A stretch of DNA of 43,184 bases from an uncultured Christensenellaceae bacterium (lineage in GTDB: Bacteria > Bacillota > Clostridia > Christensenellales > UBA3700). Below the pieces are notes generated by a model. The model saw nothing but the letters and a program-made list of their open reading frames with translations. It was not told the DNA's origin and did not search any database. The stretch's first letter is position 1, and every line of letters starts with the position of its first letter. The position numbers and the translations under genes were made by a program. Where the stretch lies: positions 1-43,184 of the forward strand of contig CALWGZ010000014.1 in NCBI GenBank assembly GCA_944380285.1, written 5' to 3'. This document shows, in pieces, positions 22,917 to 30,404 of the stretch.

Positions 22917-23426
22917 ATGGCAGAGAAAGAGACAAAGATGTCGGAAGCCAAGCTGCAAAAGGCTGCTCAGATCGAAGAGATCAAAGAGAAGATCGGCAAG
23001 TGCGGCGCTTTCGTTGTCGTCGACTACAAGGGCATTTCCGTTGCGGACGACACCAAGCTGCGCTCCGATTTCCGCAAAAACGACGTCGAGTATCGCGTTC
23101 TCAAAAACCGTCTCGTTCTGCGCGCGTTGAGCGAGCTGAACATCGGCGGTTTCGAAGGACATCTCGAAGGCCCCACAGCCATCGCGTTCGCCTACGGCGA
23201 TCCGCTCGCGGCGGCTAAGGTGGTCAGCGAGAATGCAAAGACTGTCAAGGCAATCGAGATCAAGTGCGGTCTTATGGACGGCGCTTACATCGATGCGGAG
23301 ACAGTGGCAAAACTCGCGGCGATCCCGTCCAAAGAGGTATTGCTCGCGCAGTTGCTCGGTTTGCTCCAAAGCCCCCTCAGCGGACTCGCAAGGGCTGTTC
23401 AGCAGATCGCGGAGAAGAAACAATAA
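22917..23426 (+). CDS. rplJ: 50S ribosomal protein L10
   Basis: A 169-residue L10. The N-terminal domain that binds 23S rRNA and the leader contains G-A-F-V-V-V-D-Y-K-G-I-S-V near residue 35 and the Y-R-V-L-K-N-R-L stretch near residue 60; the C-terminal helix binds L7/L12 dimers. The start at 22917 follows ACGGAGG and fits the family's N terminus; longer in-frame extensions run into the leader. It is the first gene after the attenuator and precedes rplL by 36 bases. Confidence 0.97.
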   Translation: MAEKETKMSEAKLQKAAQIEEIKEKIGKCGAFVVVDYKGISVADDTKLRSDFRKNDVEYRVLKNRLVLRALSELNIGGFEGHLEGPTAIAFAYGDPLAAAKVVSENAKTVKAIEIKCGLMDGAYIDAETVAKLAAIPSKEVLLAQLLGLLQSPLSGLARAVQQIAEKKQ

Positions 23427-23462
23427 TCACCAAAACTACAGAATTAACGGAGGAAACCAACA

Positions 23463-23834
23463 ATGGCAGATATCGCAAAGATAATCGAAGAAATCAAAGG
23501 CATGACCGTTCTCGAGCTCAACGACCTCGTCAAGGCGATCGAGACGGAGTTCGGCGTCAGCGCCGCGGCTATGGCGGTTGCGGCTCCCGCAGCGGGTGCG
23601 GCTGCTCCCGCGGCTGAAGAGAAGACCGAGTTCGACGTCTACCTCAAGAGCGTCGGTCCCAACAAGATCGCGGTCATCAAGGTCGTCAGAGAGATCACCG
23701 GTCTCGGACTCAAAGAGGCGAAGGACCTCGTCGACGGCGCTCCCAGCAAGATCAAGGAAGCTGTTGCAAAAGAGGCTGCCGAGGAGATGGAGAAGAAATT
23801 CAAAGAAGCCGGTGCCGAAACCGAGCTCAAGTAA
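23463..23834 (+). CDS. rplL: 50S ribosomal protein L7/L12
   Basis: A 123-residue L7/L12. The N-terminal dimerisation helix ends in L-N-D-L-V-K-A-I-E, a flexible Ala/Pro/Gly hinge follows, and the C-terminal domain has [20 protein letters not shown] and V-D-G-A-P, the surface that recruits translational GTPases. GGAGG precedes the ATG. A strong terminator follows at once, and rpoB, the usual next gene, is absent. Confidence 0.98.
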   Translation: MADIAKIIEEIKGMTVLELNDLVKAIETEFGVSAAAMAVAAPAAGAAAPAAEEKTEFDVYLKSVGPNKIAVIKVVREITGLGLKEAKDLVDGAPSKIKEAVAKEAAEEMEKKFKEAGAETELK

Positions 23835-23855
23835 TTTCCGCAGGCTCAAAAAAAT

Positions 23856-23884
23856 ACGGACGCTTTCGGGCGTCCGTTTTTTTA
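23856..23884 (+). terminator. Terminator of rplJ-rplL
   Basis: ACGGACGC (23856-23863), loop TTTCGG, GCGTCCGT (23870-23877), then a run of eight T. Confidence 0.92.
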
Positions 23885-23907
23885 TGCCATGTTCTCAATG
23901 TGCACCG

Positions 23908-25143
23908 TCAGGCGAGGGCTTTGAGCGGGTCTTGCAGTCCCGCTGCGTCCGGCAGCCCAGACTGTTTGAGCGCGCGCAGCAGGCTGTCGTCATCGAGCGT
24001 CGCGGCGGACAGCGACGTCAGCCCGATCAGCGCGTCGGGGGTGACATATCCGCCCAGCCAATACCCGGCGTCGCCGTACAGCCGCCGAAAAGCGCGCGCA
24101 CGGGCGGGGAGAGCGCCTGTCGTCTCGTCCAGCAGCGCCGCCCACTCCTTGCGGTATTCGCGCGCGACAAACAGTCGCCGCGCGCATTTTTCGCCTCTGC
24201 GGAAGTCGAGCACGGACGATAACATATCCACGCCGCACAGCTTGTCCAGCATGCGGAAGTCCTCGGCATAGCCGCACGGGACGAACAGGTCCTCAGGCGT
24301 GTGCTCCAAGTACGCGCGGTATATCGCCGCCAGCGCAAGCGACGCGAGCATCGCGTCCTCGCCGATCAGCCGCTCCCGCTTGCGGAACGCGGACAGCACG
24401 ATTGCGGCGTTGTATTCTTCGCGCTGCAAAAAATCGGCGGGCAGGCATTGCGCGATCAAGCCGACTTTGACCAAAGCCGTCGCGGTGCGCACTGCCGGAT
24501 GTTCGACGGAGGGTTCGTCGAAGTAGGGGCAAAGGCAGCTCTCGAGCGCCTCCTGCGCGGGGTGAGGTTCGCCGTCGCACATCGCGTCGGCTCGCAGGCA
24601 AAACAGCACGAGCAGTTTTGAAAACAGCGTTCCGTACCCCGCGGCGGTGCACCGTCTCGGCGAGCTTTTCAGCGCTACTTCGTCGATCACGACCGCCGTC
24701 GGAGGGGGGCAGGGGACGACCTTTCGCCTGCCGTTCTCAAACAGCTCGGCATACGGATAGAGCGCACTGTCCGTCGACGCGCACGTCATCAGATGTATCC
24801 ACTCCGCTCCGCGCTTGCCCGCTTCGAGTTTGACTGCGTTTGCGGCGGAGCCGCCGCCGATCGAGATCATCAGTCTGACGTCTTCGCGCAGCGTGCCAAG
24901 CGCTCCCAACGCCGAGCATTCGACCGAATATCCCGCACGTCTCATCACATCGGCGGCGACGTCGCCGAGATCTTTCACATTGTCGTCAAAGCACAGCGCG
25001 ACGTGTCCGAGAGGCAGCACTCTCTCGGCGGCGTCGGGCAGCCGTTTGAGCCCCTCGTTGTCGACGATCACCTGAGAGGTGAAAGCTGTCCTGTCCCCGA
25101 TCGTCGGAGGGGAGTAGTCGTCCGTTCCTATCTTGATGTCCAT
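23908..25143 (-). CDS. Glycerol-1-phosphate dehydrogenase-like protein (EgsA/AraM, Fe-ADH superfamily)
   Basis: A 411-residue protein related to sn-glycerol-1-phosphate dehydrogenases. The NAD-binding S-I-G-G-G-S-A-A-N-A-V-K is near residue 95, and the A-S-T-D-S-A-L-Y-P and P-P-P-T-A-V-V-I-D-E-V-A-L blocks and S-P-R-R-C-T-A-A-G-Y-G match the family's conserved core. The usual downstream metal site (S-G-x-E-H-x-x-x-H) is not seen; the corresponding stretch reads L-I-G-E-D-A-M-L, so one or both His ligands may be lost. It is a single-gene unit reading leftward; its ATG lies six bases after a TATAAT box with no Shine-Dalgarno sequence. In Bacillus a relative makes glycerol-1-phosphate for heptaprenylglyceryl lipids; that role here is only a guess. 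Confidence 0.65.
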   Translation of the reverse strand: MDIKIGTDDYSPPTIGDRTAFTSQVIVDNEGLKRLPDAAERVLPLGHVALCFDDNVKDLGDVAADVMRRAGYSVECSALGALGTLREDVRLMISIGGGSAANAVKLEAGKRGAEWIHLMTCASTDSALYPYAELFENGRRKVVPCPPPTAVVIDEVALKSSPRRCTAAGYGTLFSKLLVLFCLRADAMCDGEPHPAQEALESCLCPYFDEPSVEHPAVRTATALVKVGLIAQCLPADFLQREEYNAAIVLSAFRKRERLIGEDAMLASLALAAIYRAYLEHTPEDLFVPCGYAEDFRMLDKLCGVDMLSSVLDFRRGEKCARRLFVAREYRKEWAALLDETTGALPARARAFRRLYGDAGYWLGGYVTPDALIGLTSLSAATLDDDSLLRALKQSGLPDAAGLQDPLKALA

Positions 25144-25149
25144 ATCCCG

Positions 25150-25155
25150 ATTATA
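25150..25155 (-). promoter_or_regulatory. -10 box six bases before the ATG (leaderless candidate)
   Basis: On the minus strand TATAAT (25155 to 25150) is followed by six bases and the ATG at 25143. No good -35 box is seen at the usual distance, so this example is weaker than the others. Confidence 0.5.
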
Positions 25156-25213
25156 GCGCGCACATGCGCGCGGAGGGGAGGAAGTTTTGTCGAAAGGGGA
25201 GTTTTTTGCTCAA

Positions 25214-25241
25214 AACAAAAATGCCGCTTTCAAAGCGGCAT
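25214..25241 (-). terminator. Terminator of the hisC-like gene
   Basis: On the minus strand ATGCCGCTT pairs with AAGCGGCAT (25241-25233, 25229-25221) and is followed by a T-rich tract. Confidence 0.85.
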
Positions 25242-25271
25242 AGATGTCGTTTATCGACACGGGTACCAAAT

Positions 25272-26345
25272 TTATGATCTGTTTTTGACCACCTTCGCGA
25301 CCTTGTCAAGCAGCGCTTTCGTGTCCTCGCGCGTGCCGATCGTGATGCGGACGAAGTTGTCTATCCTCGCCTTTTTGAAGTGGCGCACCAGCACCCCTTC
25401 CTCTTTGAGGGCGAAGTAGATCTCGCTTGCCGGCACGGTCTTGTGCGACGCAAAGACGAAGTTCGTCCTCGACGGCAGCACGGTGAAACCGAGCGCGCGC
25501 AGCGCGTCGGAGACGACCTCGCGCTCTTTGGAGATCTTGTCTATGACAGCCGCATAGTAAGCGGTGTCTTTGAGCGCCGCGGCGGCGAGTTTTTGGGTGA
25601 GAGCGTTGACGGTGTAGGAGTTGAACGAGTTCTTGATCGTGTTCAAGCCGTCCACGATCTCGGGCGACGCGAGCGCGAAGCCGCATCTCGCGCCTGCGAG
25701 TGCGTACGCCTTGCTCAGCGTCTTGACGACCACGAGGTTGGGCAGTTCGTTCAGCATGCCGATCATGCTCTCTTGCGAGAAGTCGCAATACGCTTCGTCG
25801 ACGATGACGACGCGTTCGCTGTTTTGCTCGGCGATGCGCACGATGTCGGCGCGCGGCATGGGCATGCCGGTCGGCGCGTTGGGGTTGCAGATGATGACGC
25901 CCCTGACGCTGTCGGGGAGCGCGAGATAGTCTTCGGGGTCGAGTTTGAGCTCTTTGTCGACGGGGATGACGCGCGCTTTGACGCCGAACGCGTGCGCCCA
26001 CACCTTGTAGAAGGTATAGGTGACGTCGGCGAACGCGACCTCGTCGCCCTCGTCGAAGAAGGTCGGGAAGCACAGCGCGAGCACCTCGTCGCTGCCGTTG
26101 CCGATAAAGACGTTTTGCGGTTTGAGCCCGTATTTTTCGGCGATCACGGCTCTCAATTCGGTGCAGTCGGGGTCGGGGTACAGCCTGAGGTCGCCCGCCT
26201 CGTATTCGCGCAGCGTTTTTTCGACTGCGGGCGAGGGCGGATAGGGGCACTCGTTTGTGTTGAGTTTGACGTATGATTTATCGCGCGGCTGTTCGCCGGC
26301 GGTGTATGGGCTGATCGATCTGCAATGACGTGATAAGTAGTTCAT
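25272..26345 (-). CDS. hisC: Histidinol-phosphate aminotransferase-like PLP enzyme
   Basis: A 357-residue fold-type I aminotransferase of normal HisC length. Motifs in order are L-N-T-N-E-C-P-Y-P-P near residue 28, N-G-S-D-E-V near residue 80, C-N-P-N-A-P-T-G near residue 150, V-D-E-A-Y-C-D-F near residue 185, and the PLP-Lys region K-T-L-S-K-A-Y-A-L-A-G-A-R-C-G-F. HisC transfers an amino group to imidazole-acetol phosphate in histidine synthesis; relatives also act on aromatic amino acids. No other his gene is nearby, so the second role cannot be excluded. AAGAGG precedes the start, and a good promoter lies upstream. Confidence 0.85.
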   Translation of the reverse strand: MNYLSRHCRSISPYTAGEQPRDKSYVKLNTNECPYPPSPAVEKTLREYEAGDLRLYPDPDCTELRAVIAEKYGLKPQNVFIGNGSDEVLALCFPTFFDEGDEVAFADVTYTFYKVWAHAFGVKARVIPVDKELKLDPEDYLALPDSVRGVIICNPNAPTGMPMPRADIVRIAEQNSERVVIVDEAYCDFSQESMIGMLNELPNLVVVKTLSKAYALAGARCGFALASPEIVDGLNTIKNSFNSYTVNALTQKLAAAALKDTAYYAAVIDKISKEREVVSDALRALGFTVLPSRTNFVFASHKTVPASEIYFALKEEGVLVRHFKKARIDNFVRITIGTREDTKALLDKVAKVVKNRS

Positions 26346-26361
26346 GGTAACCTCTTTTCAA

Positions 26362-26390
26362 ATGATATCACAACGCGCATTGCAAGTCAA
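26362..26390 (-). promoter_or_regulatory. Promoter of the hisC-like gene
   Basis: On the minus strand TTGACT (26390-26385), 17 bp, TATCAT (26367-26362). A divergent TGG-TATAAA at 26394-26399 faces the other way, toward the small reading frame at 26442. Confidence 0.65.
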
Positions 26391-26441
26391 TGGTATAAAC
26401 GCACCGCAAGCTGTCGACAATAGTACGCGACGGAGGTGGAC

Positions 26442-26516
26442 ATGAAAAGGTTTGCAATGCTGCTTTTCGGGGCGCTGCTGGCAGCGGCGGTGCTGTTTCC
26501 GGGCATATGGGTATAA
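26442..26516 (+). CDS. Possible 24-residue hydrophobic peptide
   Basis: A short frame begins with M-K-R, then one hydrophobic stretch (F-A-M-L-L-F-G-A-L-L-A-A-A-V-L-F) and ends P-G-I-W-V. GGAGGTGG lies in front of the ATG at good spacing, and TGG-TATAAA at 26394-26399 could be a -10 box. The stop codon lies inside a second copy of the word GGTATAAACGC that also occurs at 26392. It would be a single-pass membrane peptide. No family is recognised; it could be a leader or a decaying gene start. Confidence 0.4.
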   Translation: MKRFAMLLFGALLAAAVLFPGIWV

Positions 26517-26580
26517 ACGCCCGGCATCGGTCAACAATACATAGCAACTGAGGCGACAGCCAAACATTTCGGAGGTATCT

Positions 26581-27294
26581 ATGAAAAGAGAAAGACAGGA
26601 GGGCGGGTCCGCAAGCAAAGTCGCCGCCTTCTTCAAGCGCAACATCTACTTTGTGTTGATGATAGTCTGCGTGCTCGCGATCGGCGCGATCATCACGGTC
26701 GCTGCGGTCACGGGCTCGGAGGACGACCCCACCGACACGCCGACGATCACCGTCCCGGGCGACGATGACGACGACAAGGACGAGCAAGATCCGCCCGTGG
26801 TCGACGACGACACCGACGAAGACGGTGACGGTGACGACGACAAGGACGACGAAGATCAAAAGCCCGCAAAGACGTTCACCCTCGACGGCATACTTGCCGA
26901 CTACACGATCGACATCGGTTTTTCGGACGCGGAGCTGGTGTTTAACCCCACACAGGGGCATTGGGCTACCCATCAAGGCGTAGACCTTGTCGCCGAAGCG
27001 GGGACAGAGGTGAAGTGTTCGTTCGACGGCACGGTCAAGAGCGTCACCGACGACAGCTTTTACGGCACGACCGTGGTGATCAGCCACGACGGAGGCTACG
27101 AGACGACCTACAAGCTGCTTGACGAGGTCTCGCTCAAAGCGGGCGACAAGGTCGCGGAAGGCGACGCGATAGGAACGGTGTCCGGCGACGCGCTCGCGGA
27201 GATAGCCCAAGGCGCGCACCTGCATCTCGAACTGAGCAAGGACGGGGTCTTGGTCGATCCGACCGCCTATATCACGACATTGGCGGACAAGTGA
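26581..27294 (+). CDS. SpoIIQ-like M23 peptidase-domain membrane protein
   Basis: A 237-residue protein with a short basic cytoplasmic N terminus, one transmembrane helix (about residues 22-46), a very acidic linker (about 49-95, mostly Asp with Glu, Pro, Thr) and a C-terminal LytM/M23 domain (about 115-230). The zinc-binding set is present: His131 and Asp135 in H-Q-G-V-D and His213/His215 in H-L-H. This layout matches SpoIIQ-type forespore proteins of Clostridia, which keep an active metal site, but other envelope M23 proteins look alike. GGAGG precedes the ATG. No sporulation gene is adjacent in the window, so the sporulation role is an inference. Confidence 0.75.
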   Translation: MKRERQEGGSASKVAAFFKRNIYFVLMIVCVLAIGAIITVAAVTGSEDDPTDTPTITVPGDDDDDKDEQDPPVVDDDTDEDGDGDDDKDDEDQKPAKTFTLDGILADYTIDIGFSDAELVFNPTQGHWATHQGVDLVAEAGTEVKCSFDGTVKSVTDDSFYGTTVVISHDGGYETTYKLLDEVSLKAGDKVAEGDAIGTVSGDALAEIAQGAHLHLELSKDGVLVDPTAYITTLADK

Positions 27295-27298
27295 ATAG

Positions 27299-27338
27299 AA
27301 AAAATCGGGGCGTATCCTCTGTGCGGATACGTCCCGAT
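27299..27338 (-). terminator. Terminator of the AAA_14 ATPase gene (hairpin shared with convergent gene)
   Basis: A 14-bp stem (27304-27317 with 27325-27338, one wobble) separates two convergent genes. The T-run lies on the minus strand, so it mainly ends the leftward ATPase transcript. Confidence 0.8.
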
Positions 27339-27345
27339 GAGTATT

Positions 27346-28620
27346 TCAGTTTTTGAGAGCCGTGATCGGGACGACGAGGACGCCGTCTTTTCGGCGGTAG
27401 GCATAGTTGCCCATGCCCGTTACGACCATAAGGAAAGACGGTGACGGCATTTTTGACGTGTCCAATTTCGCGGCGAGAGTTTTGAGTGTAGCGGCGCCTT
27501 CTTCGATCAGCATATCTCCGCCGAGCTTTATCTCGGCGAGACAGTAAGATCCGTTACGCATGTGGATCACCGCGTCGCATTCCAAGCCGTCTTTGTCACG
27601 ATAGTGATATACATTGCCGCCGAGCGATTCGGCATATACTCGCAGGTCGCGTACCGCAAGCGTTTCGAACAGCAGTCCCATCGTGTTGAGGTCTGCGAGC
27701 AGATCTTCGGGACACACGCCGAGGGCGGCGGCGGCGATCGAAGGATCGGTATAGTAGCGCGTATCAGACGAGCGTATTGCCGTTTTAGAGCGCAGATTGG
27801 GGTTCCAAGACGGCATATCCTCGATCACGAAGATCTTTTTCAGTGCAGAGACATAGCTTGAAACGGTGTCGTCTCCGAGCGAAGCGTCTCCGCCGGAGAG
27901 ATCTTTGCTTATTGCCGAAAAAGAGGTTTGGCTGCCTTGAGCGCGCGCATACGAGCGCATGAGGCGTCTTGCGCGTTCGGGGTTTTTTGCAACGCCGTCG
28001 GCGCGCCCGATATCCGAGTGTATGACTCCGTCGAAATAGTCGGTCGCCTGATCGAGCGCGATCTCGTCTCTCATCCCGATCGCCTGAGGCCAGCCGCCGC
28101 GGCAGATGAAAAACGCAAGCCGGGCGATATCGCAGCTTTGCGCTGTTCCGGAGACGTCGCCAAATGAAGAGAAGAGCTCTCTCAAACTCACTTCCCCCGA
28201 ACTTTCGTCCGATTCGAAAAGACTCATTGTACGCATGGTCATCCACGCGAACCTTCCGGTGCCGGAGTGTTTGATCTCATTCGTTTGAGGCGGCACCGCC
28301 GAGCCTGTCAAGATGAATTGACCGGGTTCTCCGCGGCGATCAGATTCAAAACGCACCGCGTCCCACAATTTGGGGGCGAGTTGCCACTCGTCTATGAGTC
28401 GAGGAGCAGCGCCGCTCAAAAGCAATTGAGGGGAGAGTTCCGCCATCGAAATGTTCTGTTGCATCGATGCGGGATCGTTCATATAGAGAATGCTTGCAGC
28501 GTGTTGGACGGCGGTGGTCGTTTTTCCGCACCACTTGGGACCTTCGATCAGTACGGCACTTTTGCCTTCGAGTTTGCGTTTGAGGACATCGTCCGCTATG
28601 CGTTTTTTATATGTTTTCAT
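27346..28620 (-). CDS. AAA_14 / DUF4143 ATPase (copy 1)
   Basis: A 424-residue P-loop ATPase. Walker A is G-P-K-W-C-G-K-T (residues 27-34), Walker B is in P-R-L-I-D-E-W-Q near residue 80, and a sensor-like L-T-G-S-A follows. The C-terminal DUF4143 part ends with E-C-D-A-V-I and L-A-E-I-K-L-G, a PD-(D/E)xK nuclease-like pattern. The start at 28620 follows GGCGGAG; a longer in-frame extension runs through the upstream tandem repeat and is rejected. The family is very common in gut anaerobes, but its function is not established. A promoter and a 6 x 23 bp array lie directly upstream. A second family member is at 39332. Confidence 0.85.
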   Translation of the reverse strand: MKTYKKRIADDVLKRKLEGKSAVLIEGPKWCGKTTTAVQHAASILYMNDPASMQQNISMAELSPQLLLSGAAPRLIDEWQLAPKLWDAVRFESDRRGEPGQFILTGSAVPPQTNEIKHSGTGRFAWMTMRTMSLFESDESSGEVSLRELFSSFGDVSGTAQSCDIARLAFFICRGGWPQAIGMRDEIALDQATDYFDGVIHSDIGRADGVAKNPERARRLMRSYARAQGSQTSFSAISKDLSGGDASLGDDTVSSYVSALKKIFVIEDMPSWNPNLRSKTAIRSSDTRYYTDPSIAAAALGVCPEDLLADLNTMGLLFETLAVRDLRVYAESLGGNVYHYRDKDGLECDAVIHMRNGSYCLAEIKLGGDMLIEEGAATLKTLAAKLDTSKMPSPSFLMVVTGMGNYAYRRKDGVLVVPITALKN

Positions 28621-28648
28621 TGATTGTCTCCGCCGAGTTTGTATTGAC

Positions 28649-28677
28649 AGTATAACACAATCAAACCCGGTTCGCAA
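28649..28677 (-). promoter_or_regulatory. Promoter of ATPase copy 1, abutting a repeat array
   Basis: On the minus strand TTGCGA (28677-28672), 17 bp, TATACT (28654-28649). The -35 box lies five bases from the edge of the 23-bp tandem repeats. Confidence 0.65.
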
Positions 28678-28682
28678 CAATT

Positions 28683-28820
28683 TTCCCCCATTTGGCGGAA
28701 ATTCGTTCCCCCATTTGGCGGAAATTCGGTCCCCCATTTGGCGGAAATTCGTTCCCCCATTTGGCGAAATTCTGTTCCCCCATTTGGCGAAATTTTGTTC
28801 CACCATTTGGCGGAAACTGC
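28683..28820. repeat. 23-bp tandem repeat, six copies, upstream of ATPase copy 1
   Basis: The block CCCCCATTTGGCGGAAATTC (with variants) starts at 28685, 28708, 28731, 28754, 28777 and 28800, an exact 23-bp period. Copies 1-4 are nearly identical; the last two diverge. There are no spacers, so it is not a CRISPR array. It lies between the divergent promoters of the ATPase and the membrane protein at 28908. Confidence 0.92.
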
Positions 28821-28857
28821 GTCGTCAAGGCGCGCATTGCCAAAAAATAACATACAC

Positions 28858-28886
28858 TTGACAACCGCCTCATATAATAGTACAAT
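28858..28886 (+). promoter_or_regulatory. Promoter of the membrane protein gene
   Basis: TTGACA (28858-28863), 17 bp, TACAAT (28881-28886), leaving a leader of about 15 nt with GAGGTGG before the ATG at 28908. Confidence 0.7.
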
Positions 28887-28907
28887 AAATATATAGTGAG
28901 GTGGAAT

Positions 28908-29468
28908 ATGAAAAAGTCATTGGCTTTGCTCAAGTTGTTGAAGACGGGGATATCGCTGTTCATCGACATCGCGATGTTCATCTATCTTGTCATTACGTCC
29001 GCGCTTACGAGCGTGGCGGAAGTCGTGAACGGCACCGTGACGTTCGCGTTGGTGATTGCATGGTTTGTATGGGCGGCGGCGGTGATATTGTCGGTGCTGA
29101 TTGTCAAGAATTTCAAAAAGACGGAGAGGGAGAGCGAGCTCAAATTGCAGATTATCTACGCATGCGCATTGATGCTGGTCGGCGTATTCGTGCTGGTGGA
29201 CGTCAATGTGTTGGTGATTGCGCTGTTTGCGCTCATGCTCGTCGAATACTTTGTGCGCGACAGGTTGGGCGAATTTGACGCGCCGATTTCGGGAGGGGCG
29301 GAGCCGCCGGCGGAACATACGCAAGCCGCCCCCGACGACGAAGGCGTCCAAGAGACGGCGGCAGAGGAGCAAGTGTCTCAGCCCAAACCGGCGCGCAAGG
29401 TCATCGCCCCCAAGCGAAGAGGGGACGACGCGGTGCCGCAGGAGGAGCCGCCGACAAACGAAGATTGA
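28908..29468 (+). CDS. Four-helix membrane protein with disordered tail, unknown function
   Basis: A 186-residue protein. Residues about 1-112 carry four hydrophobic helices in two hairpins, separated by a short charged loop (K-N-F-K-K-T-E-R-E-S-E). The last ~65 residues are Pro/Glu/Ala-rich and probably disordered, with a basic patch K-V-I-A-P-K-R-R. No family is recognised. The start at 28908 is supported by GAGGTGG; a GTG at 28896 lies within that site. It has its own promoter and terminator, so it is a single-gene unit. Confidence 0.65.
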   Translation: MKKSLALLKLLKTGISLFIDIAMFIYLVITSALTSVAEVVNGTVTFALVIAWFVWAAAVILSVLIVKNFKKTERESELKLQIIYACALMLVGVFVLVDVNVLVIALFALMLVEYFVRDRLGEFDAPISGGAEPPAEHTQAAPDDEGVQETAAEEQVSQPKPARKVIAPKRRGDDAVPQEEPPTNED

Positions 29469-29474
29469 GAATTT

Positions 29475-29500
29475 GCCCGGCCTTGCGGTCGGGCGTTTTT
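29475..29500 (+). terminator. Terminator after the membrane protein gene
   Basis: GCCCGGCC (29475-29482), loop TTGC, GGTCGGGC (29487-29494), then GTTTTT. The last T overlaps the stop codon of the convergent DUF1540 gene. Confidence 0.85.
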
Positions 29501-29808
29501 CAATCGGTGCGCTTGGTGAAACAGTGCGTGCGGACGAGCGCGTCGCCTACGTCGATGCTCTCGCACGAGCAGACGCGGTTGCGGTTGTAGGTGCAGTCCG
29601 CGCACTCGCACTTGACCAAGACGTCGGGGCTGTATCCGTACTCGAAGTCGATCGCGGCTTCGATCGCCGCCCCGTTTTGTTTGGGGATCCCGCCCCGTTT
29701 GCATCGTGATTTGCAGACGCCGTGTTTGTCGAAGTCGACGATCCCGGCGAGACAGCGGCAGTTGCGGTTGTGTTCGCAATTGCCCGTGGTACACATCAAT
29801 CCTTTCAT
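29500..29808 (-). CDS. DUF1540 domain protein (two Cys-rich repeats)
   Basis: A 102-residue protein with two copies of a small Cys-rich motif: M-C-T-T-G-N-C-E-H-N-R-N-C-R-C and K-C-E-C-A-D-C-T-Y-N-R-N-R-V-C-S-C, each followed by a further Cys about 15 residues on. The C-x-x-x-C-x-x-N pattern is that of DUF1540, frequent in Clostridia and likely metal-binding; function unknown. The start at 29808 is chosen because GGAGG lies just upstream and the conserved motif begins at once; longer extensions overlap rplI. TATACT at 29825-29820 on this strand is a likely -10 box. Confidence 0.75.
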   Translation of the reverse strand: MKGLMCTTGNCEHNRNCRCLAGIVDFDKHGVCKSRCKRGGIPKQNGAAIEAAIDFEYGYSPDVLVKCECADCTYNRNRVCSCESIDVGDALVRTHCFTKRTD

Positions 29809-29860
29809 AACTTCCTCCGAGTATAGTATCGTCGATTTTGCGCGATCGATACCGTAACGG

Positions 29861-29889
29861 TTGCGGAGAGATGAGGAATGTGCTAATAT
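29861..29889 (+). promoter_or_regulatory. Promoter of rplI
   Basis: TTGCGG (29861-29866), 17 bp, TGC-TAATAT (29884-29889). The predicted start of the RNA nearly coincides with the Shine-Dalgarno GAGGAGG (29894-29900), so the leader is only about 10 nt. Confidence 0.6.
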
Positions 29890-29905
29890 AGATGAGGAGG
29901 CAAAT

Positions 29906-30349
29906 ATGAAGGTTTTACTTTTGCAAGACGTCAAGCCGCAGGGCAAAAAGGGCGACATCGTCGAGGTCAACGACGGATACGCCCGCAACTTTCTCATCCG
30001 CAGAGGGCTCGCCAAAGAGGCGACCGCCTCGGTGATCAACGAGACCAACCAGCGCCGCGCCGCGGACGAAAAGCGCCGCAAGGAGGAGCTGGAAGCGGCG
30101 AAGCAGGCGGCGGACAGGCTCAACGGCACGACCGTCGAGATCGCTATCCGCTGCGGAGAGAACGGCAAGCCGTTCGGCGCGGTCACCGCAAAGGAGATCG
30201 CAGACAAGCTGTCGCAGATGGGCTACGACGTCGACAAGAAGAAGGTCGTGCTCAAAGACGCGATCAAGATGGTCGGCAACTATCATGTCGAACTGAAATT
30301 GCACCCGGGCGTGACCGCAAAGGTCGTAGTCGCGGTCAAACCGCTCTGA
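29906..30349 (+). CDS. rplI: 50S ribosomal protein L9
   Basis: A 147-residue L9 of normal length. The N-terminal rRNA-binding domain reads M-K-V-L-L-L-Q-D-V ... [16 protein letters not shown], the long connecting helix is Lys/Glu/Arg-rich (about residues 50-75), and the C-terminal domain contains the usual [10 protein letters not shown]9 spans the 50S surface and helps keep the reading frame. It is a lone gene here; dnaB and the GdpP-type gene often found beside it are absent. Confidence 0.97.
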   Translation: MKVLLLQDVKPQGKKGDIVEVNDGYARNFLIRRGLAKEATASVINETNQRRAADEKRRKEELEAAKQAADRLNGTTVEIAIRCGENGKPFGAVTAKEIADKLSQMGYDVDKKKVVLKDAIKMVGNYHVELKLHPGVTAKVVVAVKPL

Positions 30350-30370
30350 GCCGAACGCTCGAAATGATGT

Positions 30371-30394
30371 CCGCCGCGCAAGCGGCGGTTTTTT
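30371..30394 (+). terminator. Terminator of rplI
   Basis: CCGCCGC (30371-30377), loop GCAA, GCGGCGG (30382-30388), then six T. Confidence 0.9.
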
Positions 30395-30404
30395 GTTGCC
30401 GTTT

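Noticed and set aside
28683..28820. CRISPR array
   Set aside because: The 23-bp units are strictly head-to-tail with no unique spacers, and no cas genes are present. The same reasoning applies to the arrays at 489 and 39181.
29809..30207. N-terminal extension of the DUF1540 gene across rplI
   Set aside because: The extension overlaps rplI in antisense, while a GGAGG site and the conserved motif mark the start at 29808.
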